Numbered from the stretch's first letter, positions 17,896 through 27,562 are shown. The stretch: 56,939 nucleotides of DNA from Pseudomonas frederiksbergensis (GCF_017114915.1 NZ_JAAUOE010000004.1:116987-173925); one strand, 5' to 3'. Notes: generated by a model not told the origin, from the letters alone. Numbers and translations are program-made.

Positions 17896-20800
17896 TTATG
17901 GGTGTTCTTCAGGCTTGTCGCGCTTGGCCAGCAACGTGTAGATGCACGGCAACACGAACAATGTGAACAGCGTTCCGATCGACATTCCCGTCGCAATCAC
18001 CGTGCCGATGTCGAACCGGCTGACGGCACCGGCACCCGTGGCGATGATCAACGGCACCATGCCGAACACCATCGCCGCCGTGGTCATCAATACCGGACGC
18101 AAGCGAATGGCCGCCGCTTCCTCCACCGCTTCGCGAGGCGTCAGGCCTTTCTCTTTGCGTAACTGGTTAGCGAATTCGACGATCAGGATCCCGTGCTTGG
18201 TGATCAGCCCGATCAACGTCACCAACCCCACTTGGGTATAGATGTTCATGCTCGACCAGCCAAGGAACAACGGGATCAACGCGCCACAGATCGACAGCGG
18301 CACGGTCACCAGAATCACCAGTGGATCGCGGAAGCTTTCGAACTGGGCCGCCAGCACCAGGAAGATGATCGCCAAGGCCAGGGCGAAGGTGACCCACAGC
18401 GCGCTGCCTTCCTGAACGTATTGCCGCGACGCGCCGGCATAATCGACGGCGTAACCCGCTGGCGCTTCTTCCCGGGCGATCTGGCGCACGGTGTCGATGG
18501 CTTCACCCATGCTGACCAGCGGGACCCCGGAAAGAATCGCCGAATTGAGTTGCTGGAACTGGTTCAACTGACGCGGTCGCGCGCGGTCGCTTACAGTGAT
18601 CAGGGTCGACAAGGGCAGCAGTTCGCCCTTGGTGTTCTTGACGTAATAATGGTTCAGCCAGTCGGGGTTATCCCGGAAGGGCCGTTCCACCTGCGCAATG
18701 ACTTTGTAGCTGCGGCCTTCGATGGTGAAACGGTTGATCTCCGCTTCACCCAGCAACGTCGCCAGGGTTCCGCCCAGGTCCTGCATCGACACACCCATCT
18801 GCGCCGCCTTGGCGCGATCGATATCCACCACGACTTCGGGCTTGTCGAAGGCCAGGTCGACGTCGACGAAAGCGAACTTGCCGGATTCCATTGCCCTTTT
18901 TTTCACCCGGTCCGTCACCTCCAGCAGCGATTCGTAGGCGTTGGCCGAGTTGATCACGAATTGAAATGGCAAGCCTTCGCCGGTGCCCGGCAGGGACGGC
19001 AGGTTGAAGCCGAAGATTTGCAACCCGGGGATGCTTTCCAGTTTGCTCTGGACCTCGGGCAGGATCTGCATTTGGGTCCGGTCGCGTTCGTTCCAGGGTT
19101 TGAGCAGGAAGCCGCCGATACCCGATTGCACACCGTTGAAGCCGTTGATCTGGAACGAGGAGTAGTACTCGGGAAACGCCTTGAAAATCGTGAGGAACTC
19201 GTCGGTATAAGTATTCAGGTAGTCGAGGTTGGCCGTCTGCGGGGCGCTGGCCATCATGAAGATGACGCCCTGGTCCTCGTCTGGCGCCAGTTCCGACTTG
19301 GTGAATTTGAGCAGCACCGGAATCAGGCACAGCACGATCACCGCGAACACCAGCACCACTGGCCGGGTGTTGAGGGTGCCGTGAAGCACACTCTGGTAGC
19401 GGCGCTTGAGGCCTTCGAAGATCACGTCCAGGCGATGGGCCAGACCGCTGGGGTTTTCATCATGGCGCAGCAGAAAGGCACACATCATCGGCGACAGCGT
19501 CAGGGCGACGATGCCGGAGATCACCACCGCCCCGGCCAGGGTCAGGGCGAACTCCTTGAACAGCGCCCCCGTCAGGCCGGTCAGGAAGCCGATCGGCGCA
19601 TAGACCGCCGCCAGGGTAATGGTCATCGACACCACCGGCATGGCGATTTCCCGGGCACCTTCAATCGCGGCGTCCAGCGGCGTCTTGCCTTCTTCGATGT
19701 GTCGGTGGATGTTTTCCACCACCACGATGGCGTCGTCCACCACCAGCCCGATGGCCAATACCATTGCCAGCAAGGTCAGCAGGTTGATCGAGTAGCCCAT
19801 CATCTGCATGAAGAACATCACACCGATCATCGACAGCGGAATGGTGACCACCGGGATCACCACCGAGCGCAAAGCGCCGAGGAACAGGAACACCACCACA
19901 ATCACGATCAGTACCGCTTCGAACAGGGTCTTCACCACTTCGTCGATAGAGGCCTGGATGAACAGCGTGGCATCGTAGGCGATTTCGCCTTTGAGGTTCG
20001 GCGGCAGTTGCGCTTCCAGCTCCGGCATGATCTTGCGCACTTCCTTGATCACGTCCAGCGGGTTGGCGCCGGGCGTGGCCTTGATACCGATGTACACCGA
20101 GGGCGTGCCGCCGAAGGAACTGACGGAGTTGTAGTTCTCCGCGCCCATCTCGACCCGCGCCACGTCTCGCAGCAGTACGCGACTGTCGCCCTCTACCTTG
20201 AGCGGGATCGCGGCAAAGGCCTCGGCGGATTTGAGTTCGGTGTTGGCGTTGATGCTGGTGACCACATACTCGCCTTTCACTTCGCCGGCGGCAGAGAGGA
20301 AGTTGTACTGGCGCACGGCGTTGGTCACGTCGCTGGCGCTCAGGCCGAAGCCGGCGAGTTTCACCGGGTCCAGCCACAGACGCATGGCGAACACCTGGTT
20401 GCCGAGAATCTCGGCTTCGGCCATGCCCGGCAAGGTCGCCAGTTTCGGCTGGATGACCCGGGACAGGTAGTCGGTGATCTGCGGATTGCTCAGCTCCTTG
20501 CTGAAGAAACTGATGTACATCAGCGCCGAGGCGTCGGCGGCTTCCTTGCTCAGCACCGGGTCTTCGGCGTCCTGGGGCAGCTGGTTCTTGACCTCGTTGG
20601 CCTTGGCCAGCAGCTCGGTGAACAAGCGGTCGCTATTGGAACCGATGCGCGCGTAGATCGAGATCACCGAGAAGTTCTGGCGACTGACCGACGTCATGTA
20701 GTCGATGCCCTCGGCACTGGCCAGGCTCTGCTGCATCGGTTGGGTGATGTAACCCTGAATGGTTTCGGCGTTGGCCCCGGGGTAAGCGGTGGTCACCGTG

Positions 20801-20934
20801 ATCAGGGCGTTTTCCATTTGCGGGTATTGGCGCAGCGGCAACTTGCTCCAGGCCTGGAAGCCCAGCAGCACAATCAACAGGCTGACCACGGTGGCGAGCA
20901 CCGGGCGGCGGATGAACGGGTCGGTAAAAGCCAT
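17896..20934 (-). CDS. mexW: RND multidrug efflux transporter, MexW-type
   Basis: A 1012-residue HAE1-family RND pump subunit with 12 membrane helices: one N-terminal, a bundle at about 335-530, and a C-terminal bundle at about 830-1000. Two large periplasmic loops follow TM1 and TM7. The proton-relay aspartates are in AIGLVVDDAIVVVENI. The start MAFTDPFIRRPVLATVV is typical. It follows mexV by 13 bp. The mexV-mexW order next to inaA and colRS is that of PA4374-PA4375, hence the name. MexVW lacks its own outer-membrane channel and uses OprM-type proteins, consistent with no channel gene here. Confidence 0.9.
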   Translation of the reverse strand: MAFTDPFIRRPVLATVVSLLIVLLGFQAWSKLPLRQYPQMENALITVTTAYPGANAETIQGYITQPMQQSLASAEGIDYMTSVSRQNFSVISIYARIGSNSDRLFTELLAKANEVKNQLPQDAEDPVLSKEAADASALMYISFFSKELSNPQITDYLSRVIQPKLATLPGMAEAEILGNQVFAMRLWLDPVKLAGFGLSASDVTNAVRQYNFLSAAGEVKGEYVVTSINANTELKSAEAFAAIPLKVEGDSRVLLRDVARVEMGAENYNSVSSFGGTPSVYIGIKATPGANPLDVIKEVRKIMPELEAQLPPNLKGEIAYDATLFIQASIDEVVKTLFEAVLIVIVVVFLFLGALRSVVIPVVTIPLSMIGVMFFMQMMGYSINLLTLLAMVLAIGLVVDDAIVVVENIHRHIEEGKTPLDAAIEGAREIAMPVVSMTITLAAVYAPIGFLTGLTGALFKEFALTLAGAVVISGIVALTLSPMMCAFLLRHDENPSGLAHRLDVIFEGLKRRYQSVLHGTLNTRPVVLVFAVIVLCLIPVLLKFTKSELAPDEDQGVIFMMASAPQTANLDYLNTYTDEFLTIFKAFPEYYSSFQINGFNGVQSGIGGFLLKPWNERDRTQMQILPEVQSKLESIPGLQIFGFNLPSLPGTGEGLPFQFVINSANAYESLLEVTDRVKKRAMESGKFAFVDVDLAFDKPEVVVDIDRAKAAQMGVSMQDLGGTLATLLGEAEINRFTIEGRSYKVIAQVERPFRDNPDWLNHYYVKNTKGELLPLSTLITVSDRARPRQLNQFQQLNSAILSGVPLVSMGEAIDTVRQIAREEAPAGYAVDYAGASRQYVQEGSALWVTFALALAIIFLVLAAQFESFRDPLVILVTVPLSICGALIPLFLGWSSMNIYTQVGLVTLIGLITKHGILIVEFANQLRKEKGLTPREAVEEAAAIRLRPVLMTTAAMVFGMVPLIIATGAGAVSRFDIGTVIATGMSIGTLFTLFVLPCIYTLLAKRDKPEEHP

Positions 20935-20947
20935 GGGGATTCCTTGA

Positions 20948-22096
20948 TCAGTCAGCGCGCGGCTGACTGCTCTTCTCGGCTAGGGTCTTGTCGTCGCTGA
21001 TGGCAATGTGTGCGCCGTGGTCCAGTTTGATCTGACCCCCCGTGACCACTTTTTCGCCGTTCTGCACGCCTTTGGTGATCATGACCATCCCGTCGCGGCG
21101 CTCGCCGGTTTCGACGAAGCGGCGTTCGGCGATCAGAACCGGCTCGCCCTTGTCGTCTTTTTCGAGGCTGCCGTCTTCGGCCTTTTTCTGTGTGACGACG
21201 TACAGCGAGTTGCCATAAAGGGTGTAGGCGATCGCGCTTTCCGGCACAACGATGTGCGGCTGCGGGTTGGGCAACAGCACCTGCAGGCTGGCGAACATCC
21301 CCGGCAGCAGCTTGCCGTCGGGGTTGGCCAGGGTTGCGCGCACCAGCACGTTGCGGGTGCTGCTCTCGACCTTCGGGTTGATCGCGCTGACGGTGCCGGG
21401 GAACGTCTCTGTCGGATAGGCCGAGACAATGACTTGTACCGATTGGCCGAGGGTGATCTTCGGCACGTCCTGCTCGGGCACAAAGAAGTCGACGTAGAGG
21501 CTGCTGAGGTCTTGCAGGGTGGCGATCATCGTGCCGCTGGCCACGTAGTCGCCGACGTCTACCTGACGAATGCCGATGGTCCCGCTAAACGGGGCGAGAA
21601 TGCGTTTTCTCTCCAGTGCTGCTTTGAGCTGATTGACCGTGGCCCGGCTCTTTTGCAACACCGCCGAGAGTCGGTCGAACTCGCCTTTGGAAATAGCCTG
21701 GCTGCCCACCAGTTGGCTGCCGCGACCGTAATCCAGTTGCGCCAGTCCCAGGTCAGCCTGGGCGGTTGCCAGCAGGGCGGTTTCCACAGCGCTGTCGAGT
21801 TGCAGCAGCGGCTGACCGGCCTTGACCTTCTGTCCTGACTCGAACTGCACTTCCTTGACGGTGCCGTCGACTTCCAGACTCAGGTCGACCCCTTGCAGCG
21901 CCGTGAGGGTGCCGACCGTTGGCAAACGGCTTTGCCACGGACGTTCAGTGGCGGTGGCCACGGCGACGCTTATCGGTGGTTTCGGCGCAGAGAAGCCCTG
22001 CATCATCGTGTAGATGGAGAAGGCTTTGTAACCGGCCAGGACCAGCACGATCAGCAGGACAACACCCAACATGATCAGCATGCGGCGACGCAGCAT
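20948..22096 (-). CDS. mexV: RND efflux periplasmic adaptor, MexV-type
   Basis: A 382-residue membrane-fusion protein. The N-terminal helix (MLIMLGVVLLIVLVLAGYK) has no lipobox cysteine, so it is anchored by the helix. Then come lipoyl halves (GVDLSLEVDGTVKEV and ILAPFSGTIGIRQVDVGDYV), an alpha-hairpin with coiled-coil character (about 100-165), and a beta-barrel region. ATG 22096 was chosen because AAGGAA stands upstream and earlier in-frame codons read into the REPIN-flanked leader. It is the first gene of the pump operon. Confidence 0.9.
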   Translation of the reverse strand: MLRRRMLIMLGVVLLIVLVLAGYKAFSIYTMMQGFSAPKPPISVAVATATERPWQSRLPTVGTLTALQGVDLSLEVDGTVKEVQFESGQKVKAGQPLLQLDSAVETALLATAQADLGLAQLDYGRGSQLVGSQAISKGEFDRLSAVLQKSRATVNQLKAALERKRILAPFSGTIGIRQVDVGDYVASGTMIATLQDLSSLYVDFFVPEQDVPKITLGQSVQVIVSAYPTETFPGTVSAINPKVESSTRNVLVRATLANPDGKLLPGMFASLQVLLPNPQPHIVVPESAIAYTLYGNSLYVVTQKKAEDGSLEKDDKGEPVLIAERRFVETGERRDGMVMITKGVQNGEKVVTGGQIKLDHGAHIAISDDKTLAEKSSQPRAD

Positions 22097-22195
22097 ATTT
22101 CCATTTCCTTGGAGAAAATCAGGTGAGACAGGCGGGAACATTACTCCCACTGCGAAGGGGATTCCAATGGATGTTTTTCGGGTTTCCCTGATCCC

Positions 22196-22305
22196 GTAGG
22201 AGCCGGCTTGCTGGCGAAGGGGCCGTCGAATATTGCGGTGATCTTAATATTGCCTTCGCTGGCAAGCCAGCTCCTACAGCCAGCGCCTACAGCCAGCTCC
22301 TACAG
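22196..22305. repeat. REPIN with a triplicated 13-bp tail
   Basis: GTAGGAGCCGGCTTGCTGGCGAAGG and an inverted partner around 22253-22279 form a REP pair. The right end is followed by three tandem 13-bp units (AGCCAGCTCCTAC, AGCCAGCGCCTAC, AGCCAGCTCCTAC; 22265-22303). The element lies between mexV and the DUF1513 gene. Confidence 0.8.
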
Positions 22306-22316
22306 GAGTCGCAGCG

Positions 22317-23432
22317 TTACGCCATCAAATGAAGATGGTTGTCCCAGAGCCCCGCAGGCAACTCCAGAGGTTTTGCGACAAGGGTTGTCTGGCGGCAATC
22401 GTAGAATCGGCATCGTCCTTGACCTGAGGTCACGACAAAACCATCGGCCACGGCCCCGACACCGGCGCAATCGGGAAGCGGCGCGTCCAGGCGTACTTCA
22501 CCGCTGTCCAGGTCCCAGATAAAAAAGCGGTTGCCCCGCGGCGCAGTCAGGGCGACCAAACGCAGTTCGCTGTGCACGGCCACGCTGGCGGTGTAATGCC
22601 CCATGGCCTGCAACTGATGCTCGGGCACCGGGAAGGCCACGAACGGTTGGCCGGGGCGCTTGATCGCCAGCAGCTCCGATGACTCGTGAGCGGCGCCCAT
22701 GAATTGCTGACCGGCGACGATGGTGCCGTCGCTGGCGATACCCAAGTGCCGCACGCTGTTCATCTGCTGGGCCAGTGTTTCCTTGCTCAACAAAGTGCCG
22801 TCGCGTTGCATCAGCACCAGGCTCGGTTCCATGGCATTGAGGTTCATCTCGACCCGGCTTTCGGCTTCGGTACGGATGCCGCCGTTGGCCACCACCAGCG
22901 TCTCGCCATCGGGCATCCACGACACCTGATGCGGGCCAACGCCGTGGGTGGAAAGCTCGCCGCTGTGCACCAGTCGTTCACCTTCGAACCTGTACACACC
23001 GAGCAGGCCACGGCCCGGATCGCAGGTGTCGTTCTCGGTGGCGTACAACCAGTCGCCGCTCTGGTGAATCACCGCATGGCCGTAGAAATGCCGGTTCGGC
23101 CGCGAGACCACGGTTTGCAGCAGCGTGCCGTCGCGCAGGTCGATCAGGTAGCTCTCGGTGCCCGGCCGCCGGGCGACGAACAGCGCCATCGGCAGTGTCG
23201 GGTGGTTGATGATGTCGTGGCAGCGCTGGCCGACCTGGGTGGCAAACACCCGGGTGCCGTCCAGCCGATAACCGACGGCATAGTGCTTGCCGTCAGCATC
23301 GTCTCGCGCCGAGAGCAGCAGCGGGCTTTTGTCCTTGTGCTTGAACAGCGTCCAGCCGCCCAGTGTCACCGCACCCAGCAGCAAACTCCCTAACGTCAGA
23401 GCCTGGCGTCGCAGCATGGCACTTGCCCTCAT
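22317..23432 (-). CDS. DUF1513 protein (exported beta-propeller-like)
   Basis: A 371-residue protein with a Tat-like signal (MLRRQALTLGSLLLGAVTLG) and a repeated blade-like body. Segments such as HAVIHQSGDWLYATEND, HQVSWMPDGETLVVANGG and GRCRFYD recall beta-propellers. DUF1513 proteins are regularly encoded with imelysin-like proteins and a di-haem protein; function is not established. The start ATG is fused to the upstream stop (TGATG at 23430-23434), showing translational coupling to the imelysin-like gene. It is the last gene of the cluster and ends close to a REPIN. Confidence 0.85.
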   Translation of the reverse strand: MRASAMLRRQALTLGSLLLGAVTLGGWTLFKHKDKSPLLLSARDDADGKHYAVGYRLDGTRVFATQVGQRCHDIINHPTLPMALFVARRPGTESYLIDLRDGTLLQTVVSRPNRHFYGHAVIHQSGDWLYATENDTCDPGRGLLGVYRFEGERLVHSGELSTHGVGPHQVSWMPDGETLVVANGGIRTEAESRVEMNLNAMEPSLVLMQRDGTLLSKETLAQQMNSVRHLGIASDGTIVAGQQFMGAAHESSELLAIKRPGQPFVAFPVPEHQLQAMGHYTASVAVHSELRLVALTAPRGNRFFIWDLDSGEVRLDAPLPDCAGVGAVADGFVVTSGQGRCRFYDCRQTTLVAKPLELPAGLWDNHLHLMA

Positions 23433-24496
23433 CAGTCACCGTCGTTGGCGTTGAAGCCCAGTTGGATACCCAGCGCCTTGGCCAGTTCGCCTTCGTGCAG
23501 GCGGTGGACGACGTTGAGGCTGTCATAGATGGCGTTGAGCTGCTGGCGACCGGCGTCGTCGGTGAGCATGTCGGTCAGCGGGCGCTGGTTATCGGCAAGC
23601 AGTTTCAGGGACGCTGCGTAGGCCGCGTCGATCTTGTCGGCCAACGGTTTCTGCTCGCTCGACAACAGACCGCGCAGGCCTTTGTTGTCCACACCGACCC
23701 ACACGGTTTGCGCCGCGCTCAGGCTGGCTTCCAGGCCTTTGAGCGACGATTGGCTGCGCCAGGCATCGGCCTGGAATGGCTGTGGCGTGCCCTTGCTCTG
23801 ACGGCCCATCGGCGTGCCGAGTTTTTTCTTCAGGGTGTCCAGTGCGGTCACTTGCACACGCAGCAGATCGGCAATCGCTTCGTGGGAGTCTGCGTAGCGC
23901 TGGTTCGGGAATTTGCTCAGCTGCGCGAGCATGCCGTCGGTGGTGTTCCAGCGCGACAGGATCTCCTCGGCCAGTTGTTTCTGACGTTCGCCAATGGCGG
24001 TCAGCAGTGGGCAGTACTTGGCTTTCTGAGCGCTGTCGGCCATGTCGATCTTGCTGTCGAACAGGATGTACTCATAGGCCGAAAGGCCTTGCACCACGAC
24101 ACTGGACTTGGCCAGGGCGGCGGCATCGATCTGTGGTTGCGCGGTGACCAGTTGTTCGACCTGACGGCCCACGAGGTTTTTCTTGTCCGGCCAGAACTGC
24201 ACCTGCCACGAACGGTTGCCCTCGGCCAGCGGCCCGATCAGCAGCGGTTGCAACTCGGCCCAGGCTTTTTGTGCGTGCAGGAAGTCGGCGCGGGCCGTGT
24301 CCAGGGTTTCCTTGCCCTGGCAGAACGCCAGGGCGCTGACCGCCAGTTGCCGGTCGGCTTCAACCCAGCGGCTGTAGGTTGGCAGGATCACTTGCTTGGC
24401 GATGGCCGCCGACGTGACCGCTTGCGGATCCTGGGGCGAACAGGCGCCCAGGGCGAGGGCGGCAAGGCTGGTGAACAACAATTTGGGACGGAACAT
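23432..24496 (-). CDS. Imelysin-like lipoprotein (peptidase M75 superfamily) lacking the motif histidine
   Basis: A 354-residue protein with a lipoprotein signal (SLAALALGAC, cysteine at 19), so it is probably anchored to a membrane in the periplasm. The body is mostly helical, as in imelysins. At the place of the family GxHxxE motif it has GLSAYEYILF, keeping G and E but with serine instead of histidine. This suggests loss or change of the metal or ligand site. It follows the di-haem protein gene by 27 bp and is coupled to DUF1513. The likely role is iron-related, based only on known imelysin clusters. Confidence 0.85.
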   Translation of the reverse strand: MFRPKLLFTSLAALALGACSPQDPQAVTSAAIAKQVILPTYSRWVEADRQLAVSALAFCQGKETLDTARADFLHAQKAWAELQPLLIGPLAEGNRSWQVQFWPDKKNLVGRQVEQLVTAQPQIDAAALAKSSVVVQGLSAYEYILFDSKIDMADSAQKAKYCPLLTAIGERQKQLAEEILSRWNTTDGMLAQLSKFPNQRYADSHEAIADLLRVQVTALDTLKKKLGTPMGRQSKGTPQPFQADAWRSQSSLKGLEASLSAAQTVWVGVDNKGLRGLLSSEQKPLADKIDAAYAASLKLLADNQRPLTDMLTDDAGRQQLNAIYDSLNVVHRLHEGELAKALGIQLGFNANDGD

Positions 24497-24523
24497 GTCG
24501 GGCTCCCGCGAAAGGAATACGTA

Positions 24524-25951
24524 TTAAAGGGAATTCAAGAACGCCAGCAACGCCGCGCGCTGCTCGGCATTGAAAGACAAAACCTGTTGCTGCGCCGCTT
24601 TTGCCTCGCCGCCATGCCAGAGCACGGCTTCGAGCAGGTTGCGGGCGCGACCGTCATGCAAGAACTGGGTGTGACCATTGACCGTCTGTGTCAGGCCGAT
24701 GCCCCACAACGGCGGTGTGCGCCAGTCGCGGCCACTGGCCTGGAATTCGCTGCGGTTGTCGGCCAGTCCGTCGCCCATGTCGTGCAGCAGCAGGTCGCTG
24801 TAGGGGCGAATCACTTGATTGGCCAATTCAGGTTCCGCGGCGATGGCGGCGGTGGTGTATTGAGGGGTGTGACAGGACTGGCATCCGGCCTGGAAAAACA
24901 GATTCTTGCCGGCCAGCACCTGCGGCGCGCCGACATCGCGACGGGCCGGTACGGCGAGGTTACGGCTGTAGAACAGCACCAGACGCAGAATGTTGTCGCT
25001 GACTTCCGGCTCGCCATCCGGGCCATTGCCGTTGGGCGCCTGCTTGCAAGCGGTTTGTGCGTCGGTGCAGTCATCAATGGGCTTCAGGCTGGTGGTGAGG
25101 CCCATATCACCCGAGAACGCGTGAACATTTTGTTGATTGAGGTTCGGTTGCCCGGCTTTCCAGCCAAATCGTCCGAGAACAGTCTTCTGCTGCGCGTCAT
25201 CCCAGACCCGGTTCGGTCGTCCGGCGATGCCATTTTTCTCTCGCGCCTGAGCCTCGGCGTTGGCCAGGATGGCCTCGTCGGGGATCGCTTCAAGCAAGCC
25301 CAGGCCAATCATCGGCGGTGCGATGCGCGCCGAGAAACGCGTGTCGGGGTGCATCGGGCCGTAGCCGAGTTGGGTGATCTGCAAGGTCGGTTTGCGCAAC
25401 TCGATTTCGCTGCCGTCCTTGAAGCGCACCGGGACCGGTGTGTAATCGACGCGCACCTTGCCTTCCGGGGCGACGCCGGGCACCGCCATGTCCTGGAACT
25501 GGCCGCCGTAGACCGGCTCCGGCACCACGCCCAGTTGTTCGATGACCTTGGCGTAGGCCGGCGCATCGGGGATCGACAGGCGCACCAGCATCGACACCGC
25601 GTTCGGCGCATCGGGGGCGGGTGGATGACCGCGGCCATCCTTGATGTGGCAGTTCTGGCAGGCGTTGGTATTGAACAATGGGCCGAGGCCATCGCGGGCG
25701 GTGGTGGTCGACGGCGCGATCACCCAGGGGCTGCGAAAGAAACTGTTGCCGACGCTGAAATCGACGCGCCGTGACGGCGGCAGATTGGCCGACGGCAAGG
25801 AGAATGCGTTCTGATCGGTCTTGCGCACCGTCGCGCTGCCACCGGAACGGGCTTCACCGGGTTCGGCCTGGGTAAAACGCGGGGCGTCATCGCAGGCACT
25901 CAGGCCCAGGGCCAGCAACAGTGCGGACAAGCGAAGAGGCAGCGAGGGCAT
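24524..25951 (-). CDS. Di-haem lipoprotein of the DUF1111/DHOR family
   Basis: A 475-residue protein with a lipoprotein signal (LLLALGLSAC) and two CxxCH haem c sites: CQNCH in the first half (NTNACQNCHIKDGRGH) and CQSCH in the second (QAGCQSCHTPQYTT). DUF1111 or di-haem oxidoreductase-like proteins are periplasmic c-type cytochromes related to bacterial peroxidases; the actual substrate is unknown. The start MPSLPLRLS was chosen because AGGATG is spaced correctly and the signal sequence begins there. It sits between the two imelysin genes and may deliver or accept electrons for their iron chemistry. Confidence 0.88.
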   Translation of the reverse strand: MPSLPLRLSALLLALGLSACDDAPRFTQAEPGEARSGGSATVRKTDQNAFSLPSANLPPSRRVDFSVGNSFFRSPWVIAPSTTTARDGLGPLFNTNACQNCHIKDGRGHPPAPDAPNAVSMLVRLSIPDAPAYAKVIEQLGVVPEPVYGGQFQDMAVPGVAPEGKVRVDYTPVPVRFKDGSEIELRKPTLQITQLGYGPMHPDTRFSARIAPPMIGLGLLEAIPDEAILANAEAQAREKNGIAGRPNRVWDDAQQKTVLGRFGWKAGQPNLNQQNVHAFSGDMGLTTSLKPIDDCTDAQTACKQAPNGNGPDGEPEVSDNILRLVLFYSRNLAVPARRDVGAPQVLAGKNLFFQAGCQSCHTPQYTTAAIAAEPELANQVIRPYSDLLLHDMGDGLADNRSEFQASGRDWRTPPLWGIGLTQTVNGHTQFLHDGRARNLLEAVLWHGGEAKAAQQQVLSFNAEQRAALLAFLNSL

Positions 25952-26074
25952 TGGACATCCTGCAAGACGAGCAAAACAAGGGCGCAAAGTCTAACAGGGC
26001 AGGGGAGTTTGAATAAGAGGAATTATCGTTTGGTTGATGTGGGGCAGGGTTTGATTTGAGACCGCGTCGCGGCC

Positions 26075-26211
26075 ATCGCGGGCAAGCCCGCTCCCACAGG
26101 GTCTTGCACTGAACCTGTGGGAGCGTGGCTTGCCCGCGAAAGCGGTGTGTCAGTCACCAATGATGTTGGATGTGACGCCGTCTTCGCGGGCAAGCCTCGC
26201 TCCTACGGCCA
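26075..26211. repeat. Cluster of three REP units
   Basis: Three related units appear in alternating orientation: ATCGCGGGCAAGCCCGCTCC (26075-26094), GTGGGAGCGTGGCTTGCCCG, and TCTTCGCGGGCAAGCCTCGC. They occupy the gap between the icmP-like gene and the di-haem gene, possibly forming an mRNA boundary within the cluster. Confidence 0.8.
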
Positions 26212-26218
26212 GCGTTGA

Positions 26219-27562
26219 TCAGAACTCGTGATCAGCGTTGTCCGGGTTCAGGTCGCTGATGCCCAGTTTGCCCGCGGCGGCTTCGATCGAGCCGGTCTGC
26301 TTGACCAGCGAGGCGATGGCGTCGCGCACGATCTGATTGCCAGCGGTGTTACCAGCGGCGATCAGTTGGTCGTAGTGTTCACCCTTGTTGGCGTGATCGA
26401 CCATGACCTGGAGCTTGGCTTCGGTCGCAGCCAGGTCGGCTTTCAGCGCGGTGTCGGCAGCCGGGTCGGCCTTGGCCACCAGGGACGACAGGCTGGCGCC
26501 GGTCATTTTGGTGCCGTCGACACGGGTGTATTCGCCCAGGTACACGTTACGCACGCCTTTGGCGTCGTAGAAGTGCGAGTTGTGGGTGTTGTCGCTGAAG
26601 CAATCCTGTTCGTCTTCCGGGGAGTTGGCTTCCAGGGAAACCTTCATGCGCTCGCCCGCCAGTTCGCCCAAGGACAGGCTGCCCATGCCGAACAGCATTT
26701 TGCGCAGGCCGGATTCAGCCGGTTCCGCTTCCAGGGTGGCGCGGTAGTTGTCGGCCACGTTCGGCTTCCAGTTACCGACCATTTCTTGCAGGTCGTTGAC
26801 CAGCAGTTGGGTTACGGATTTCAGGTAAGCGCGACGACGATCGTTATGACCGCCGGTGGCGCCTTTGCCTTCCAGGTAGTCGGAAGCCGGGCGGTTGCCG
26901 GCGCCAGGGCCGGTGCCGTTCAGGTCCTGGCCCCACAGCAGGAATTCGATGGCGTGGTAGCCGGTGGCGACGTTGGCCTCGGAACCGCCCAGCTCGTTCA
27001 GGCTGGCGAGTTTTTCCGGGGTGATGTCTTTCACGTCGACCTTGTCTTCGCCGACCTGGACTTGAGTGTTGGCGATGATGTTGGCGGTGGCGCCCGGGTT
27101 ACCCAGTGCGTGTTCGTAGGATTTGTCGACGTAGTCGATCAGGCCTTCATCCAGCGGCCAGGCGTTCACCTGACCTTCCCAGTCGTCGATGATGGTGTTG
27201 CCGAAGCGAAACACTTCGCTCTGCAGGTAAGGCACGCGGGCCGCGACCCAGGCAGCCTTGGCGGCTTTGAGGGTATCGGCGTTCGGCTTGGCGAGGAAGG
27301 CGTCGACGGCGGTCTGCAGGGTTTTCGCGGTGGATTCGGCATCGCTGTAAACGGCGAAGACCATGTCGGCGTAGTGCGCGACCACAGCCTTGGCGGCGGC
27401 TTCGTCGACTTTGGCGGTGGCAGCAGGCGCAGCCGGGGCAGCGGTGCTGGCAGCCGGGGTCGGTGCTTGCGGAGCGGCAGCCTTGTCTTTGCCTTCGCCG
27501 CAACCGGCGAGGGAAATAGCGATGGCCAGCAGACTGGCGGTGGCCAGAGGCATACGAATCAT
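26219..27562 (-). CDS. icmP: Imelysin-family lipoprotein, IcmP-like
   Basis: A 447-residue protein with a lipobox (IAISLAGC), a low-complexity Ala/Pro linker (about 30-60), then an imelysin domain carrying an intact GxHxxE motif (TGYHAIEFLLWGQDLNG). Length and position match P. aeruginosa IcmP (PA4370), described as an insulin-cleaving metalloproteinase; related IrpA/imelysin proteins are iron-regulated and may bind rather than cut. The ATG at 27562 is preferred because AGGATG is well spaced; an ATG at 27571 is too close to it. The first gene of the imelysin cluster, with a 27-bp palindrome 59 bp upstream. Confidence 0.88.
   Translation of the reverse strand: MIRMPLATASLLAIAISLAGCGEGKDKAAAPQAPTPAASTAAPAAPAATAKVDEAAAKAVVAHYADMVFAVYSDAESTAKTLQTAVDAFLAKPNADTLKAAKAAWVAARVPYLQSEVFRFGNTIIDDWEGQVNAWPLDEGLIDYVDKSYEHALGNPGATANIIANTQVQVGEDKVDVKDITPEKLASLNELGGSEANVATGYHAIEFLLWGQDLNGTGPGAGNRPASDYLEGKGATGGHNDRRRAYLKSVTQLLVNDLQEMVGNWKPNVADNYRATLEAEPAESGLRKMLFGMGSLSLGELAGERMKVSLEANSPEDEQDCFSDNTHNSHFYDAKGVRNVYLGEYTRVDGTKMTGASLSSLVAKADPAADTALKADLAATEAKLQVMVDHANKGEHYDQLIAAGNTAGNQIVRDAIASLVKQTGSIEAAAGKLGISDLNPDNADHEF

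Noticed and set aside
18193..21000. A 935-codon open frame opposite mexW
   Set aside because: Same effect: the complement of an RND gene with biased third positions yields a long frame rich in His, Gln and Arg, without any motif.
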